Positions 1-12,238 of a stretch of 64,000 nucleotides of DNA are shown piece by piece; positions within the stretch are counted from its first letter, which is position 1, and every line of letters starts with the position of its first letter. Origin of the DNA: Charina bottae (lineage: Eukaryota; Chordata; Lepidosauria; Squamata; Charinaidae). Position numbers and translations under genes: made by a program. The DNA is taken from assembly GCA_023362775.1 (NCBI GenBank), contig JALMGJ010000029.1, positions 9,095,268 through 9,159,267 on the forward strand, in the 5' to 3' direction. The notes under the pieces were generated by a model that searched no databases, had not been told where the DNA came from, and saw only the letters and a program-made list of their open reading frames with translations.

Positions 1-1428
1 AAATGCAAAAAGAAAAAAAATGAAACTGCAGTCCTATGCTTCCCTTGATGACCAGAACATCAAGTCCTTTTGAATAAGTTGGGGCTTATTTTACTCTAAA
101 CAAGACTGAATTACAACTAAGTACAGAATCTTATAAATCGAAGGAGGTGGAGTTTTGTGTAATTTTATACAGTAGCAATGTTTTTATTGATTTAGGAAAT
201 AGTCTATAATACTCAGGTTGTGTTAAGCTACAGATGCAATGGAGGTGCATCATGAATGGTTAGAACACAAAAGTCTATGATGAGTGATGGAACACCCGTG
301 ATTGATGGATATTTGTTTATTACGCTATATGGTTTCATGGGCTTGTTTTAGTCTTATCATGGATGTTTTAATTGGCTTCTCTTGTCCATTTTTTTAATGG
401 CCTCAATTACTGTAAACCACCATGGGTCTTGTTGATTGTAGTAGATTTAATTTAGATCAACAATTAAAAATAAAATTAATAACATTTCCAATGTATTAAA
501 TGTTAGAAAACATCTGACCTGATCTGCTGACTGATGGCTACCTTAAATTTTCTGTTTTTTAAAATTATCCTATTTCATTGACTCCATCCATCACAATACT
601 AAATGTTACTACCCATAAATAAAACTAGCTCTCATTTCCAATCCCCATTATTACTTTCTTTTCATATTGAAACAAATTTAAGATCTTTTCTGCTTCTTTG
701 TCTCTCAATTGATCTTTACCTGTAAAGGAATAATACCAAGCATTGAAAAGCTTCTCTCTGTACTTAAAGGGGAAGCTACTGCTATGAAAAGAAACTCTGA
801 AGAAACTCTGGTTTACACTATGTGACTAATGAATTCCACCAGTTTGGCTTTGTATGTGACTATGTTCCAAGCAACATTAGTAAACATGAAGTGTTTCAAT
901 GGTTCTTTCTGGTCCTAAAATGTATTATGATTAAAAAAGTGAAATGAATGTCCATGTTTGATTGATGGTATCTTAATCTGTGTGACCCATTAATTCATTT
1001 CTATAAGAATGTAAATACAGATTTAGCATGCTTGCCGTTAAATTTAAGAGGAAAAAAATGAACTTCTCATTTGTACTGTATTTTAGGAAAAAAATAGTAA
1101 AATAGCTATTTTTTAAACAAAATAAGTATTGCTTTCACCAATCCTGTGTGAGAAACAGAAACATGACAATATTATGCTAGTGAGTTATCCCTTAAATTTT
1201 GATTTAAAAAACTGGGAAAAAGTGTGAGTTTCAGATGTCTGTTCCAATGGTTTGATTTAAAAGTTAAAAGTAATTCATTTCAGCTGCATATCAGTTTGAT
1301 ACAATCAATGTGTTGTGAATCTGTCTTCTCTAGTTCAGTATATTATACCAATTTAGAATTTTAAGATAAAAATTTGTAACTTTATCAATTTTGGGGCACC
1401 ATTTTGTAATATCTATTGGCCCAGTTAG
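1..1428. other. AT-rich non-coding DNA, nothing recognised
   Basis: I see no exon, RNA gene or clear repeat boundary here. The base composition is AT-rich, with short A and T runs only. Confidence 0.5.
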
Positions 1429-1765
1429 GAGTGTGATGCAACAGTTAAGCGACCAGGCTTGTCCATCGGAAGTTCGCAAGTTCGGAGGTTCAAATCCATA
1501 GCCCCATGTGATGGAGTGAGCTCCCGCACTTGCCCCAGCTCTTGCCAACCTAGCAATTAGAAAGCATGCAAATGCAAGTAGATTAATAGGTACCACTTCG
1601 GTGGGAAGGTAACAGCGTTCCGCGTGCGTCATGCTGGCCACATGACCGTGGAAGCGTCTTTGGACAACGCTGGCTCTTCAGCTAACAAACGGAGATGAGC
1701 ACTGGCCCCTAGAGTCTGACGACTGCACAAATGTGTGGGGGGAACCTTTACCTTTACTTTTACCT
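1429..1765 (+). mobile_element. tRNA-derived SINE (Squamata/Sauria type), copy 1
   Basis: The copy has a tRNA-like head with a B-box (GGTTCAAATCC) near 1488, the conserved body (AAAGCATGCAAATGCAAGTAG) and the tail GGGGGAACCTTTACCTTTAC. Six other copies in this window share all three parts. It is full length, about 335 bp. The head has decayed, so it is not a functional tRNA gene. Family naming is from memory of squamate SINEs whose tails resemble BovB. Confidence 0.88.
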
Positions 1766-1879
1766 GTAAAGGCCAACTGGTAAAAATCAGCATGCTGACT
1801 GGTATGTGAAAAAGTTATGATGCTCTTCAATTATGATGGAATCTTTCCATTTATATACTTTTGTAGGCAATCTTTAAAG

Positions 1880-2244
1880 CAGCCTTTCTCAACTTTTTGA
1901 CCCTGGAGGAACCCTTGAAATATTTTTCAGGCCTCGGGGAACCCCTGCACATTCAGGCTCAGATATAGGCCAGAAGTTACAAATTTATTATATTGTTTCA
2001 TTTGTAGGCCTGTATATATGCATTAACAGTGTTCTTAAACTAAAAATAAAGAATGTGAAGTTGCCCAAATTTGAAATAATTTTTTAAATAAATTGTGATC
2101 TCCCAAGGAACCCATACTGACCTCTCGCATAACCCTAGGGTTCCATGGAACCCTGGTTGAGAAGCCCTGTTCTAGACTGTCTTCAGAGTTAGTCTCACAT
2201 AGAATTAGTTATGCTTATCTATGAACCCTGGTTGAGAAACCCTG
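1880..2244. mobile_element. hAT non-autonomous DNA transposon with exact 8-bp target duplication
   Basis: The left end reads CAGCCTTTCTCAAC and the right end GGTTGAGAAACCCTG. Both are flanked by the exact 8-bp direct repeat CTTTAAAG (1872-1879 and 2245-2252), as expected for hAT elements. No transposase is present. A second right-end-like sequence (GGTTGAGAAGCCCTG) stops inside the element at 2169, so the last 75 bp repeat the terminus. Confidence 0.85.
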
Positions 2245-3355
2245 CTTTAAAGCATCATTTCATGAATGACAAATATTATCCTGACATTGGAGGGAATGTT
2301 TGCATGTAAAGTCTCATTGACCTGAACACTGCTAGGTCCTTAGAAAGTAGAACTAGAGTAAGAATACCAAGTTGGTGACCTGTTCATCCTTAGTGTGTTT
2401 CCCTTGCTTAGTCTTTATTTATATTTATTGCCCAAAGGTGCTTTGATAATACTGACTAATAACAGATCATTAGGCCAGAGTGACCTTTCAAAGCCCCAAA
2501 TCATTATTTAGGGCAGTTTAGCCTGATGTCAACAGATGAGATTGTGTTTGGAATTGGTTGGTATAAATCAGTTTGCAAAGACATTGTGAAAACAGTTGCG
2601 AAGGCTGCAGTCCTGGACTCATTCCACTGAAAACAGTTTTCCATGAAAGGAGACCTGTGTTATCCAGCTGAGCTGGAAAATGGAACCACGACAACAACAA
2701 AAGGTCTCTCTAGATTGTAAATTTGTGAAATCACATCAGTATTTCTGGTCCCTTTTTTCTCTTATTTCAGTTGTGTTTCTGCTTAAATATTCCAGCTTAA
2801 TTGCATAAAAGTACTTTTCCTGTTACCTGTTTATCCAGCATATTATTCACTACTACAAGAATGTACTACATGTTACTACAAACCCTAACCCAATGTTTGT
2901 GTGTGGGGGGGTGTATACACACATCTTAACCATTCATCTTAGAAATAAGCTTAGAAAGAAGCTGTTTAACTGATTTGATGCAGATGGGACCTTACATTAT
3001 GGTATATTATGGTGACATACTACGTAAGACAAACTCAATTCTTACCATACATCCTTCTAATAGAAGGAGGAACTGCATTGCTATGACTTATGTCTTCAGA
3101 TGACATGTGGGCTGAGTTGCACATTGAAAGGGGAAGTGAGTTATCTCTGCTGTTTAATCAGATCATGTGTTGGGGTTCAGATATTGATACCCTGAATTCA
3201 TTTGCTTGACTTTATGAGCAACACAACTGCAGTGTCCCAAGGTATTGGGGGCTGAGTAGCATCTATGGCTAGTCATACAATCCTAGCATTTTAATGCACA
3301 CACACACACATAATCTGTCTCTGTCTCTGTGTATATATTACATATGTGTTTTATC

Positions 3356-3410
3356 TGTCGGTCTCAGGCTGACAAGATACAAATAAAATTTATACAACTA
3401 ATAAAGCTAT
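3356..3410 (-). repeat. Possible LTR terminal fragment
   Basis: The sequence starts TGTCGGTCTCA and is followed by an A/T-rich stretch with an AATAAA-like motif. The same start occurs at 8126. Read on the minus strand both would end TGAGACCGACA, the CA end of an LTR. The outer limits and target duplication are not visible. Confidence 0.3.
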
Positions 3411-3419
3411 CATATCTTG

Positions 3420-3545
3420 GCTGCAAATATACAGAAGACCATTAGATGGCAGTACAGAGACACAGAAAATCTTAATTCTTTACTACCATCCAGCGGTCTC
3501 CAAGGTGTTGCAGTTTAGATATGGTAACCCTATTACTTGATACTC
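3420..3545. repeat. Unclassified interspersed repeat, copy A
   Basis: The core TTTACTACCATC followed by a cag/tag-GG-like block and GCAG..TAGATATG recurs in diverged form at about 42850-42905. I cannot assign a family. Confidence 0.35.
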
Positions 3546-4829
3546 TAGGAAATGATAAAAAATGTTGAAATTATGTGGTCTGACTAAGCAACAACGGATG
3601 CAACTAGCTGGAAGATGATAAAATATGTATAATTTGCTGCTGCAGACAAAATTGGATCCTACTAGAATTAAAGACTTGTGCTGCTTGCAGGCTTATTATT
3701 CTGCAAAATGCATATGCTAATATACTGTATATTCCATTCCGAAAACATACAGGAAGAATTGTAATAAGTGTTGGATAAGTTTATCACCCCAGTCTAATAG
3801 ATCTGATATATAATGGAGAAATCTACAAATCTAAGCATTTTTTTTGCAAGGAAAACGTGACTGTATGGTAATGATTATTTTCCTTTCAATGGTTTGTTAC
3901 CTTGTTGTGTTATATACATGAGATTTAAGGGTGATGTCTTATGGTGCATGGAAGAGTATCCTAAGAGCCTTTGTAGATATTCTAGTCAACTGTCTGTGAC
4001 TGGAAGAAAACTACCAACCCTGGTGCAGATATTCCAACAATGGTGTCTCTCTTTTGAGAGCCAATTCTTTTTGATTATGAAGTCCTTGGGGTGTGACAGA
4101 GATAAGGTGGGACCCCTCTGGAAGAGGCTAAGTCTCTGAAGGATCTTTAGTACCTTCTGAGATATCATCATTCATCACTAGCGATCACTCGTAGCCAAGT
4201 AAGATTGTCTTCCAAGGGTAAAATTTTAACAGTGGATCCGTAAGTGGCTGTAAAGGCCAATTCTGGATCTGCACAACCTCCCACAAAAATTGTTCTTTGT
4301 CACTAGAATATTGCAAAAGCTTTGTATTTCCATGAAAGGATATTCCTAAGACTGGCCACTTAAAATGACAGAATGACAAGACCTAGCATTTGTCACTGAC
4401 TATGCTGGCTGGAACTGCTGAGAGGACTACAGATTCCCCACTCTTGACTTAAAATACTGATCTTATCTGTATCTGACAGGACATAGCAAGAGTAGTCAAA
4501 TAAACATATCTAAGTAATGGAAACTTTGTGTGTTTATAATGGAAAAAGCTTGTTGTTTTCAGTTTGGGATAATACCATCTTATTTGGAACATTCTATCAA
4601 AGAATATTCATTCTAAGTTAGTGATGTTCTGACAAAATAGAACTTGGAAAGCCTTGGATGTCCATCTGGAACAAAACTCAAAATGTCTTAAGCCTACTGC
4701 CATTGGGGGGAAATGGGAAGTTGAAACAAACATTTCCTTTCTTGTTCTTTTGTAGGTTAGAACACACATACACAAACATCCATCCATCCATGCTGATGGC
4801 TATCTTCCACCCAGCCTTTAAAAAAAAAA

Positions 4830-4900
4830 CTCTTCTCTTCTCTTCTCTTCTCTTCTCTTCTCTTCTCTTCTCTTCTCTTCTCTTCTCTTCTCTTCTCTTT
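4830..4900. repeat. (TTCTC)n microsatellite
   Basis: About 14 pure TTCTC units lie after a short A run. Long open frames cross it on both strands; they are repeat translations. Confidence 0.97.
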
Positions 4901-5024
4901 TCTCTTTCCCATAGGAAACATGGAAGCAGTAATTTAAGCAATTTTTTTCCCTGGGTTGCCTACACAAATATCATAGAAGCTCTTCCAAAAGCAATTACAC
5001 CATGATTCACTTCAGCACCAGCCT

Positions 5025-6268
5025 ATGAACAACCACAGCAACAGATGGTCTTACCAATCAAAGAGAATATTTGTAGCTCAGAATCTATTTGCAAATAAAT
5101 TAGAATTCTTTGCAGCTTTAGAAGCAGCACTGAAAACTACAGGACTTACTACAGAAACCCAAGAGAACGTAATACAGATAATCATACCACAAACCAGAAG
5201 GACATGGAAACAGAACCAACTGAAAGTAGAGGAAAGAGCAGCCCTCAGAAACCTAAAGATGAACCAAACTATCATCATCCTCCCAGCAGACAAAGGCCGC
5301 ACCACCGTCATTATCGACAGATTGCAATATATACAGAAAGCCAAAGACATACTTGAGGACAAAGAAACCTGCACCCCAGTAAACACCTATCCCATACAGG
5401 TCAAAAGAATCCTCAATGACCTAACCAAGAAAGGTCAAATCACAAAAGAAGAACAGAGGCGGATGAAAAGCAGCGGACCCATCATCCCACGCTTCTACGG
5501 ATGCCCCAAAATACACAAGCCCGACATACCACTCATCCAATTGTATCATTACCAGGGACCCCCACATACAACATAGCTAAAGAACTTACAAGAAAACTTG
5601 GGCAACTCACAGAGGAGAGCGAATACTCTATCAACTCCCCACTACATTGCCTCCAGAAAATCAAAGACCTAAAAATAGATGAAGATGAAATTATGGTGTC
5701 ATTTGATGTCACTGCACTCTTTATATCCAAAGACCAAGCACTAGGGATTGAATCCATGGCAGCAGTTCTACGAAACACACCTGACCTACCTAGATACACC
5801 AAGATCAAAATACCAAGAATCATGGACCTCATCAACCTCTGCCTCACCACCTACTTTCAGTTTGATGGACAAATATACCAACAAATCAAAGGAACACCTA
5901 TGGGATCACCACTCTCAGGACTCATAGCAGAGATTGTAATGCAATGTCTAGAAAGGATAGCACTCCCATGCATACAACCCAAAGTATGGATCCAGTATGT
6001 AGATGACACCTTCGTCATAATAAAAAAGGAACAACTGGAGGAAACACATGAAACCATCAACAACATCTTCAAAGGAATAAAGTTCACAAGGGAAGAAGAA
6101 AACAGCAACACACTACCCTTCTTGGACATCCTCATCAGTAGAGGAAATGATGGCATTCTAGGAACACAAGTCTACCAGAAATCTACCCACACTAACCAAA
6201 TGCTCCACTACCAAAGCAATAACCCAACCTCCCACAAGATGAGCTGTGTAAGAACACTATTCAGATGA
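5025..6268 (+). pseudogene. PLE reverse transcriptase (frameshifted)
   Basis: The N-terminal part contains ILPADKGRTTVI, typical of PLE RTs, and then FYGCPKIHKPD. One base is missing at about 5532-5536; the frame moves from the first open stretch (to 5576) to the second (5501-6268), which continues with PIVS, then SFDVTALF, KGTPMGSPLSG and the catalytic YVDD (codons at about 5997-6008). PLE RTs resemble telomerase and copy the element RNA at the target site. The frame stops at 6268, before the endonuclease. With the frameshift the protein cannot be made whole. Confidence 0.9.
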
Positions 6269-6342
6269 GCACAAACACACTGCAGCAACCCAGAACACCA
6301 GAAAAAGGAAACAGACCACTTATATAACATCTTCCAGCCAAA

Positions 6343-7155
6343 TTGATACTCACACGACTTTATCAAAAAGTGCCTGACCACTCAACCCACCACAGCAAAA
6401 CCAACAGAAGCTATGAAAAACCAACAGAAGCTATGAAAAGGATTACACTGCCATACATCAGAAACATCTCAGAAACTACTAATAGACTGTTACAACCACA
6501 TGGCCTCACCGTAGCACACAAACCAACCAAAACCCTTCAGAACATCGTAAGTAAACCAAAAGACCCAATAGCCCAAGAAGAAAAAACAGGTGTTATCTAC
6601 AACATACAGTGTAAGGACTGTAGCAGCCACTATGTAGGACAGACCAGCAGAAGACTAGCAGAACGCATCCACGAACACCAACTCGCAGTCAGAAGAGACG
6701 ATGAAAACTCCTTAATCTCACAACACATTGACAGACTTAACCATACTTTCAACTGGGAAACTGTGAGCATCTTAAACCAAGCCAAATCCAAAAATGCTAG
6801 AGAATTCCTGGTAGCTTGGCACTCAGACAAAGCAGCCATCAACAGACACATAGAGGTAAGCAACATTTACATACAATTCATAAGAGAGAACAGAAAAGCC
6901 AGAAGACCAGAACACCTCCTTGCCAGCAATCAACAACCAGATAGGCAAAGATTAACACCAAGTTTAGCACCAGAGGAGCAATCAAACAACACAATAGACC
7001 CCAATCAAGGAACTATTAACTCAGTCAATCAACCAAGCAGCAAAAAACAGCCCAACCAAGGAACTACCAAGGAGAGTACAACACCCCCACCAACACAGGC
7101 AGGACAAGCCAATGTATATAAACAGAGAGCAAGTCCTACTCCCTTTTCACACTGA
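6343..7155 (+). pseudogene. PLE GIY-YIG endonuclease domain
   Basis: This is the C-terminal half of the PLE polyprotein, in a different frame from the RT. Around residues 85-115 it shows GVIYNIQCKDC, HYVGQT and R-L-A-E-R-IHEH, the cysteine-bearing PLE form of the GIY-YIG nuclease core (Y-I...Y-V-G, catalytic Arg, His). Downstream is NAREFLVAWHSDKAAINRH, also present in the 35.4-kb copy. The first 30 or so residues are out of frame, and the ORF start is not the native start. The nuclease makes the nick used for target-primed reverse transcription. Confidence 0.88.
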
Positions 7156-7192
7156 AGATGTTGCCTAGCCTGGCAATGAAACATCTGCAAGA
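7147..7192 (+). ncRNA. Hammerhead-ribozyme-like core, PLE family 1 (decayed)
   Basis: CTGAAGA (7152-7158) is followed by a TTGCC/GGCAA hairpin and GAAAC (7178-7182), the order of a hammerhead core. GAAAC continues as ATC where the sister copy at 35.2 kb has GTC, and stem I has two mismatches, so this copy is probably inactive. Confidence 0.6.
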
Positions 7193-7721
7193 AAACAACA
7201 AGGCTCAGAGAGCACCAAGGACTCCACAAATGATCTTATTTTGGTTATTGGCCTGGGGCTTCTTTCTTTTCCTGATGCATAAGTACAGGACATACTTTTT
7301 GCAATACCAGGAACACTCAACAAACAAACAAATGCAACAGTATTTGCATTTTACAACTTAAAATAGGAAAACATCAACATGGTTATTAGCAACACCTATG
7401 GACACACGCGTTTACATTTGCCAAATGTAGGTGTGAGCAAGAGTTATGCTTAATATCTTGGGGGAAATGGGGGCTGCTCACTAAATTTAATTTTGCTATA
7501 GCAAAAGTTCTGTTTTGTTTTAAGCAGTAAGCGTATCCGCTAGACAAGCCGGCAATTGATAGCAGTCTTCAACTGCTTATATTTCAGACTGATGGTGCAA
7601 AACCATCTGTGAACTATGCTGGAACAGTCAATCCGATCCAGTCAAGTTGGTGATTGGATCCTGGTAGCATCTTCCTTTAAGCATACACTTAAAAACACCC
7701 TCTCCTCTTTTAGTGACCACA

Positions 7722-7775
7722 TTCCATTCCAAAGACTTGGTCGTTAAGTGAAATGGTCACTAAGTGAACATGTGA
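7722..7775. repeat. Fragment of a CTCGACTTACGAC-type DNA transposon
   Basis: Blocks such as GGTCGTTAAGTGAAATGGTC and GTCACTAAGTGAAC resemble the interior of the TA-flanked element at 12849. A second piece lies at about 8440-8500 (GGTAGTCGCTAATCGAGGAG). The two may be halves of one interrupted element. Confidence 0.4.
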
Positions 7776-8125
7776 CAGAGAGAAAGAGAAAGTGACACTG
7801 TGACAGTCACTGGTTGCTGCCATCTCACTCAGATAAAGTTATTTCATACAGTGTCCTGTGCCTGACCTTTCCCCCCCCTTTTTTTTGCCCCTCACAGCAT
7901 GGAGAGTTTGCCTAAACAAGCTATCTTGTCCTGAGCTGCTTTTCTCTGCCGCACAGCACCTCCAGAAAAAGTGCTAACCGCAAGTTAACAAGCTCAGCTT
8001 TGTGACCTTAATTAGTTGATTAGAACCCTCCAGCCAGCTGGCAGTGCTGCCTGAAACCCACCAGACCTTAATCAGTTTCACACTGAAGGCTTTTGTTGTC
8101 AGGTGCATGAAATTCGGTTGTAAAT

Positions 8126-8430
8126 TGTCGGTCTCACAGGGTAAACCAGATAGAAATCACAACCAGATGAACTAATTCTATTTTATTGTAAAGCTAAAAT
8201 TCCCAGAATCTTGCAAGTATGGAAGTACAATTCTCTCCCTCTCCTTTACAGCCCGAGAAATGAAGGAGGGTCCCTTCTTAGCCTCTTGCCCCACCCACTA
8301 TCCAGCTGTGGGCTATGCTGTCTCTTATCTGACCATTCCCTTGGCAGTGTCTCTTCGCCCTGTCTCCCAAGGTCTTTCCCTCATACCATTACACAGATGC
8401 ATAATGCAGAAAATTAATGTTTGAATTACC
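8126..8430 (-). repeat. Possible solo LTR or LTR fragment
   Basis: It begins TGTCGGTCTCACAGG, so on the minus strand it would end CCTGTGAGACCGACA. A TTTATT block (polyadenylation signal on the minus strand) lies about 55 bp inside. The other end and the target duplication are not clear. It seems to sit between two pieces of a DNA transposon. Confidence 0.4.
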
Positions 8431-8499
8431 GTTTATAACCGTTGTCTTTACAAATGGTTGCTAACAGAGGTAGTCGCTAATCGAGGAGTGGTTGTAAGT

Positions 8500-9351
8500 G
8501 TGCCTTCTCCTATACCCTCATCCTATTCTCCCCTCATGGAATCTTGGCCAATAGCAAGAGGGTATGGAAATACTCCCTACTGTTTTGTTGGCTACTCTGA
8601 AATACTTTTTTTAACCACCAAGCCAATTACAACTTAAGAAACCAGCTAAACACAGAGCTCAAGACTCTTGGACCACTCAAGACAATCTTGCTCAAAATAT
8701 TCCATTTCATCTCAATCTTTTTTTTTTTTTTTTTTTGGAGGGGGGGGGGAACCTCAACACACAGATGTTTTCTTCCAGGGTTAAAACACTCAGAACAGCC
8801 ATTTCAACTTTGAAATATTTCAAGTTTGGAACATTTTGCACATCCCCAATAGATAACATATAAGACACATTTTAAAAAAAACCAGAATGTTTTAGTTTGT
8901 ATATATACTTACCTGAAAGCAAATACCACTTAACTCAATAAGGCTATCTGCTGAGTAGGCATCCATCACCTTACACTTTTAGCTTTTTTACAATCCATGC
9001 AGATCTGGATGGAAAGCAGTAACCACATAATATGCTTGCAGGAGGCAATCAGGATTATGATTTAACCCCTGATTTTCTGAATATTGCTTGTGAATCTCAG
9101 AAAGGAATATTTGGTTTGTAGTTTTAGATGGACTGACCAAATCTGCACATCTTGGACAAACCCATAGATGATGATGATGATGATGATATAAAAACCTTAT
9201 CTGTGGTACAGGTTCTTACTCCAAAAAAACAAACCCCACCAAAGTGCATATAAAATATATCTTACAATGCAATGCATTCTTCTTTTACGCATGCTTTAAA
9301 AAAATATTCTAATGTGTGTTCTAGAGTTAAATATTATATAGAGAGAATCAG
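8500..9351. other. Unassigned DNA
   Basis: It holds a T-run/G-run at about 8720-8750 and a (GAT)n stretch at about 9168-9188. I see no exon. Confidence 0.4.
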
Positions 9352-9534
9352 AATTTATTTATTATGGCTGTAGACCAGTACAAGCAGAGTGCTTAGTGAA
9401 TATAGAAGTATGATGTATAATGTATATTATACATTATTCACCAATAAGTCTGTTTTCAGTTTATATAATCCTCAGCTACTGTGTTCCATTTCCACAATTT
9501 ACAAAAACCTGAGGGGAAAAAAATATTTCCCAAA

Positions 9535-9565
<31 letters not shown>

Positions 9566-9715
9566 ATGACTGCACCCTAGACCTCAATCATACTTATAAA
9601 TGTATTTTAACTTTGTCTTAAATTTTCTTTCATTTATTTCTATTAAGATAGATTTATACGTATATATTCACTAAGCACTCTGCTTGTACTGGTCTAGAGC
9701 CGTAATAAATAAATT
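9352..9715. mobile_element. Inverted-repeat element with 53-bp arms
   Basis: The arms 9352-9404 and 9663-9715 are reverse complements over 53 bp with two mismatches (core CCAGTACAAGCAGAGTGCTT). They enclose 258 bp that include an (AAAT)n run at about 9533-9567. No coding capacity. It looks like a foldback or MITE-type DNA element, but I could not define a target duplication. Confidence 0.6.
9533..9567. repeat. (AAAT)n microsatellite
   Basis: Pure AAAT units inside the inverted-repeat element. Confidence 0.95.
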
Positions 9716-9747
9716 GGTGAATAATGTATATTATCTCCAGCAAAGAA

Positions 9748-9905
9748 AATTTATTTATTTGTTTGTTTTCTTGGCTGTCCATGGTATTCTCAGGAGTCTT
9801 CTCCAACACCAAAGTTCAAAAGCATCAATTTTCTTTCTATCCTGCTTCTCTAAAATCCAACGTCTACTTCCATCAAATCACTGACTGCATGATTCTGATC
9901 TTTAG
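9748..9905 (-). mobile_element. RTE-class LINE fragment
   Basis: Read on the minus strand it resembles the C-terminal RT-linker of RTE/BovB elements, with a decayed PWTARRTN-like segment (TGGACAGCCAAGAAAAC). It is heavily mutated and short. Confidence 0.55.
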
Positions 9906-10457
9906 ACTGCGGACAAAGGACATCCCAAACCTGAATGAGACTTTTCAAGATGTGACTACTTCCAGACCAGAAGGGAATCTTGTTCCAAGACTGCACACTG
10001 ACCCACTAATGTAACCCTTGAAGTCATTGTACATATAAACAGATATAAACCCATACAATAAATAGCTCAACTTGAGTGCCAGTCTAATAAGGACTTACAG
10101 CACCTGGGATCTGAAGTCTGAAAGGTGTTTTCAGGTAGCCCAGATGAACACACAGTACCTGTTAATGTATCCTTAAACAATCTGTGTTTTAGCTGTGCAA
10201 TCCCAGGAAAATACATGTTGATGTTGTATTGACAGGATGCCCAGGCCTGCTCAGAAGTACCTTGTTGCATCCTGTTGGTGCCCCCTTAACTTGTATGTCT
10301 TTTTGGAGGGGCCTATATGGCTACCGAGCAAACCCAGGAAAATATGCAGGTTCTTTAAGGAGGTCCTGAGAGATGCAGGATGTGGCTCCTGCCTGGGATC
10401 TAAAGGGCTGCATATCCCTAACATTTAATATCATCGTACAGATTTCGTTTTTCCCTA

Positions 10458-10577
<120 letters not shown>

Positions 10578-11036
10578 TTAAGAAAAAAGGAAAGAAAAAT
10601 TATTACCAAGCTGGTAAATGATACAAGAAACCACGGTTCCTAGCCTACAACAATTCACGTTTAAAAATGAGTTTGATACAAAGTGGGGAAGCTACAGATC
10701 TTGCTGTCAGAGAAGACCACAACTCTTTTTATACCAACACCTAGCCTGAAATTCCTATTTTCACAAGTTCTCAGAAAAGATGCTCATGTTTTCTAACCTT
10801 TTCCATGGGGGGTGTTAAGTAGATCTTTTCTAAAGCCTTTTTTCAAATGGAGGAAACTTGCGGGACAGACGGCATTTGATTAAAAGCCCAGACAGCTGGG
10901 TATTGACAAACAAAAATTGATAGACTTCTTTATAACATCCCCTTTCAATCATACCTTTGGAAAAAGCTTCACTCTTCTACTGTTTCTCTCAAATCTATGT
11001 TGTCTGAACTTGCTTCCTTTCCACTGTGTTGTTGAC

Positions 11037-11552
11037 CAAGGTTATTTATTTATTTGTTTATTTATTTGTTTGTTTGTTTGTTTAATTTATCCCCACCAAT
11101 CTCCCCGAATAGGGGACTCTGGGCGGTTTACAGGATAACAATAATTAAAATCTATACATAAAATTACAATAAAACAATAGATAGATAGAATAGGTAAAAA
11201 TCCAAGAGATGGTAAAATCAACTATCAGGAGGACACTATGGGGCCAGCCACCCCCAGGAGGTACTATTACCTCCCTCGTCCCAGGCAAGGCGGCAGAGCC
11301 AGGTCTCAAGAGACTTCCGGAAGGTCAGGAGTGACGGGGCCAGCCTCACCTCCGGGGGCAACATGTTCCACAATGCGGACGCTATCGCAGAGAAGGCTCA
11401 CCTCCTGGACCCCGCTAGATGAAATTCTCCTGCTGAAGGGTTCCAAAGCATGCCCTCTCTGCATGAGCGGGTGGGGCGGGTCGATGTTATCGGGATGAGA
11501 CGATCCCTCAGATACCCTGGCCCCATGCCATGTAGGGCTTTAAAGGTGAAAG
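11037..11552 (-). mobile_element. CR1/L3-type LINE 3' end, intronic
   Basis: The plus strand shows the inverted tail (TTTATTTATTTGTTTG...), the inverted 3'-UTR block with CTGGGCGG, and inverted codons of the RT C-terminus (FKALHGMGPGYLRD and RLIPITS on the minus strand). It is 5'-truncated. It lies between two kinase exons and carries a GATAGATAGA run at about 11178. Confidence 0.88.
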
Positions 11553-11768
11553 CATTCTTTAATGCTAGAAGTCTACACTTACCAGGGAGCACAGCCCTTC
11601 AGATACCTTCCATTCTGTAAGCTAAGTTTCTGTGAAGAGTGCAGTAGAGCAATGTTGGCAAGCCTCCCCAGGATAATGGCAAAGGGAAGTGGATTATAAA
11701 TGTCATGCTAACAAAACCATGCATTAATGGGTTTCCTACACATGTAGGGGAAGCACATTATCTACTTA

Positions 11769-11924
<156 letters not shown>

Positions 11925-12238
11925 CTACACAAACAATATTAAAGTACTTGGAATGAACCTGGTATACAGCATCATTTACTCTGTCATGTGTTTCCCCATG
12001 GTTCTCCCACCAAAAGTAATTTCCTTAGAAATCAAGGAAAGCCACCAAGAATCTGAGTTTTTGTCTTAAAGCTGCCAGAATGGTACCATTCTGACACAAG
12101 GGGGACCTTCAGCCTGCTTCAAGGAAGCCAAAAGATTGCAGTAATCCAAACCAGGTTTAGAAACACGAAACTCTAAATAGCCACCCCCGAAAACGGCCAA
12201 ATGTGCCAAGTGGGTCATAAAACTGACTACTTTAAGGG

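Larger units (their letters stand above)
2253..4829. other. Unassigned DNA with minor repeats
   Basis: No coding exon is recognisable. A short CA run lies near 3298-3310. A possible LTR end is at 3356 and an unclassified repeat at about 3420-3545; both are listed separately. Confidence 0.4.
4971..7225 (+). mobile_element. Penelope-like retroelement (PLE family 1), nearly complete, decayed
   Basis: The element encodes a PLE reverse transcriptase followed by a GIY-YIG endonuclease. It ends at the same sequence (CACCAAGGACTCC) as the inverted family-1 copy at 35170, which fixes the 3' end. The 5' limit is uncertain: ACAAAT at 4965-4970 may match ACAAAT just after 7225. Two frameshifts and a tandem duplication of about 18 bp (around 6401-6436) break the reading frame. 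A decayed hammerhead-like core lies at the 3' end. Confidence 0.9.

Noticed and set aside
4678..5005. Long frames over the TTCTC repeat on both strands
   Set aside because: They translate a pentanucleotide repeat and have no conserved flank.
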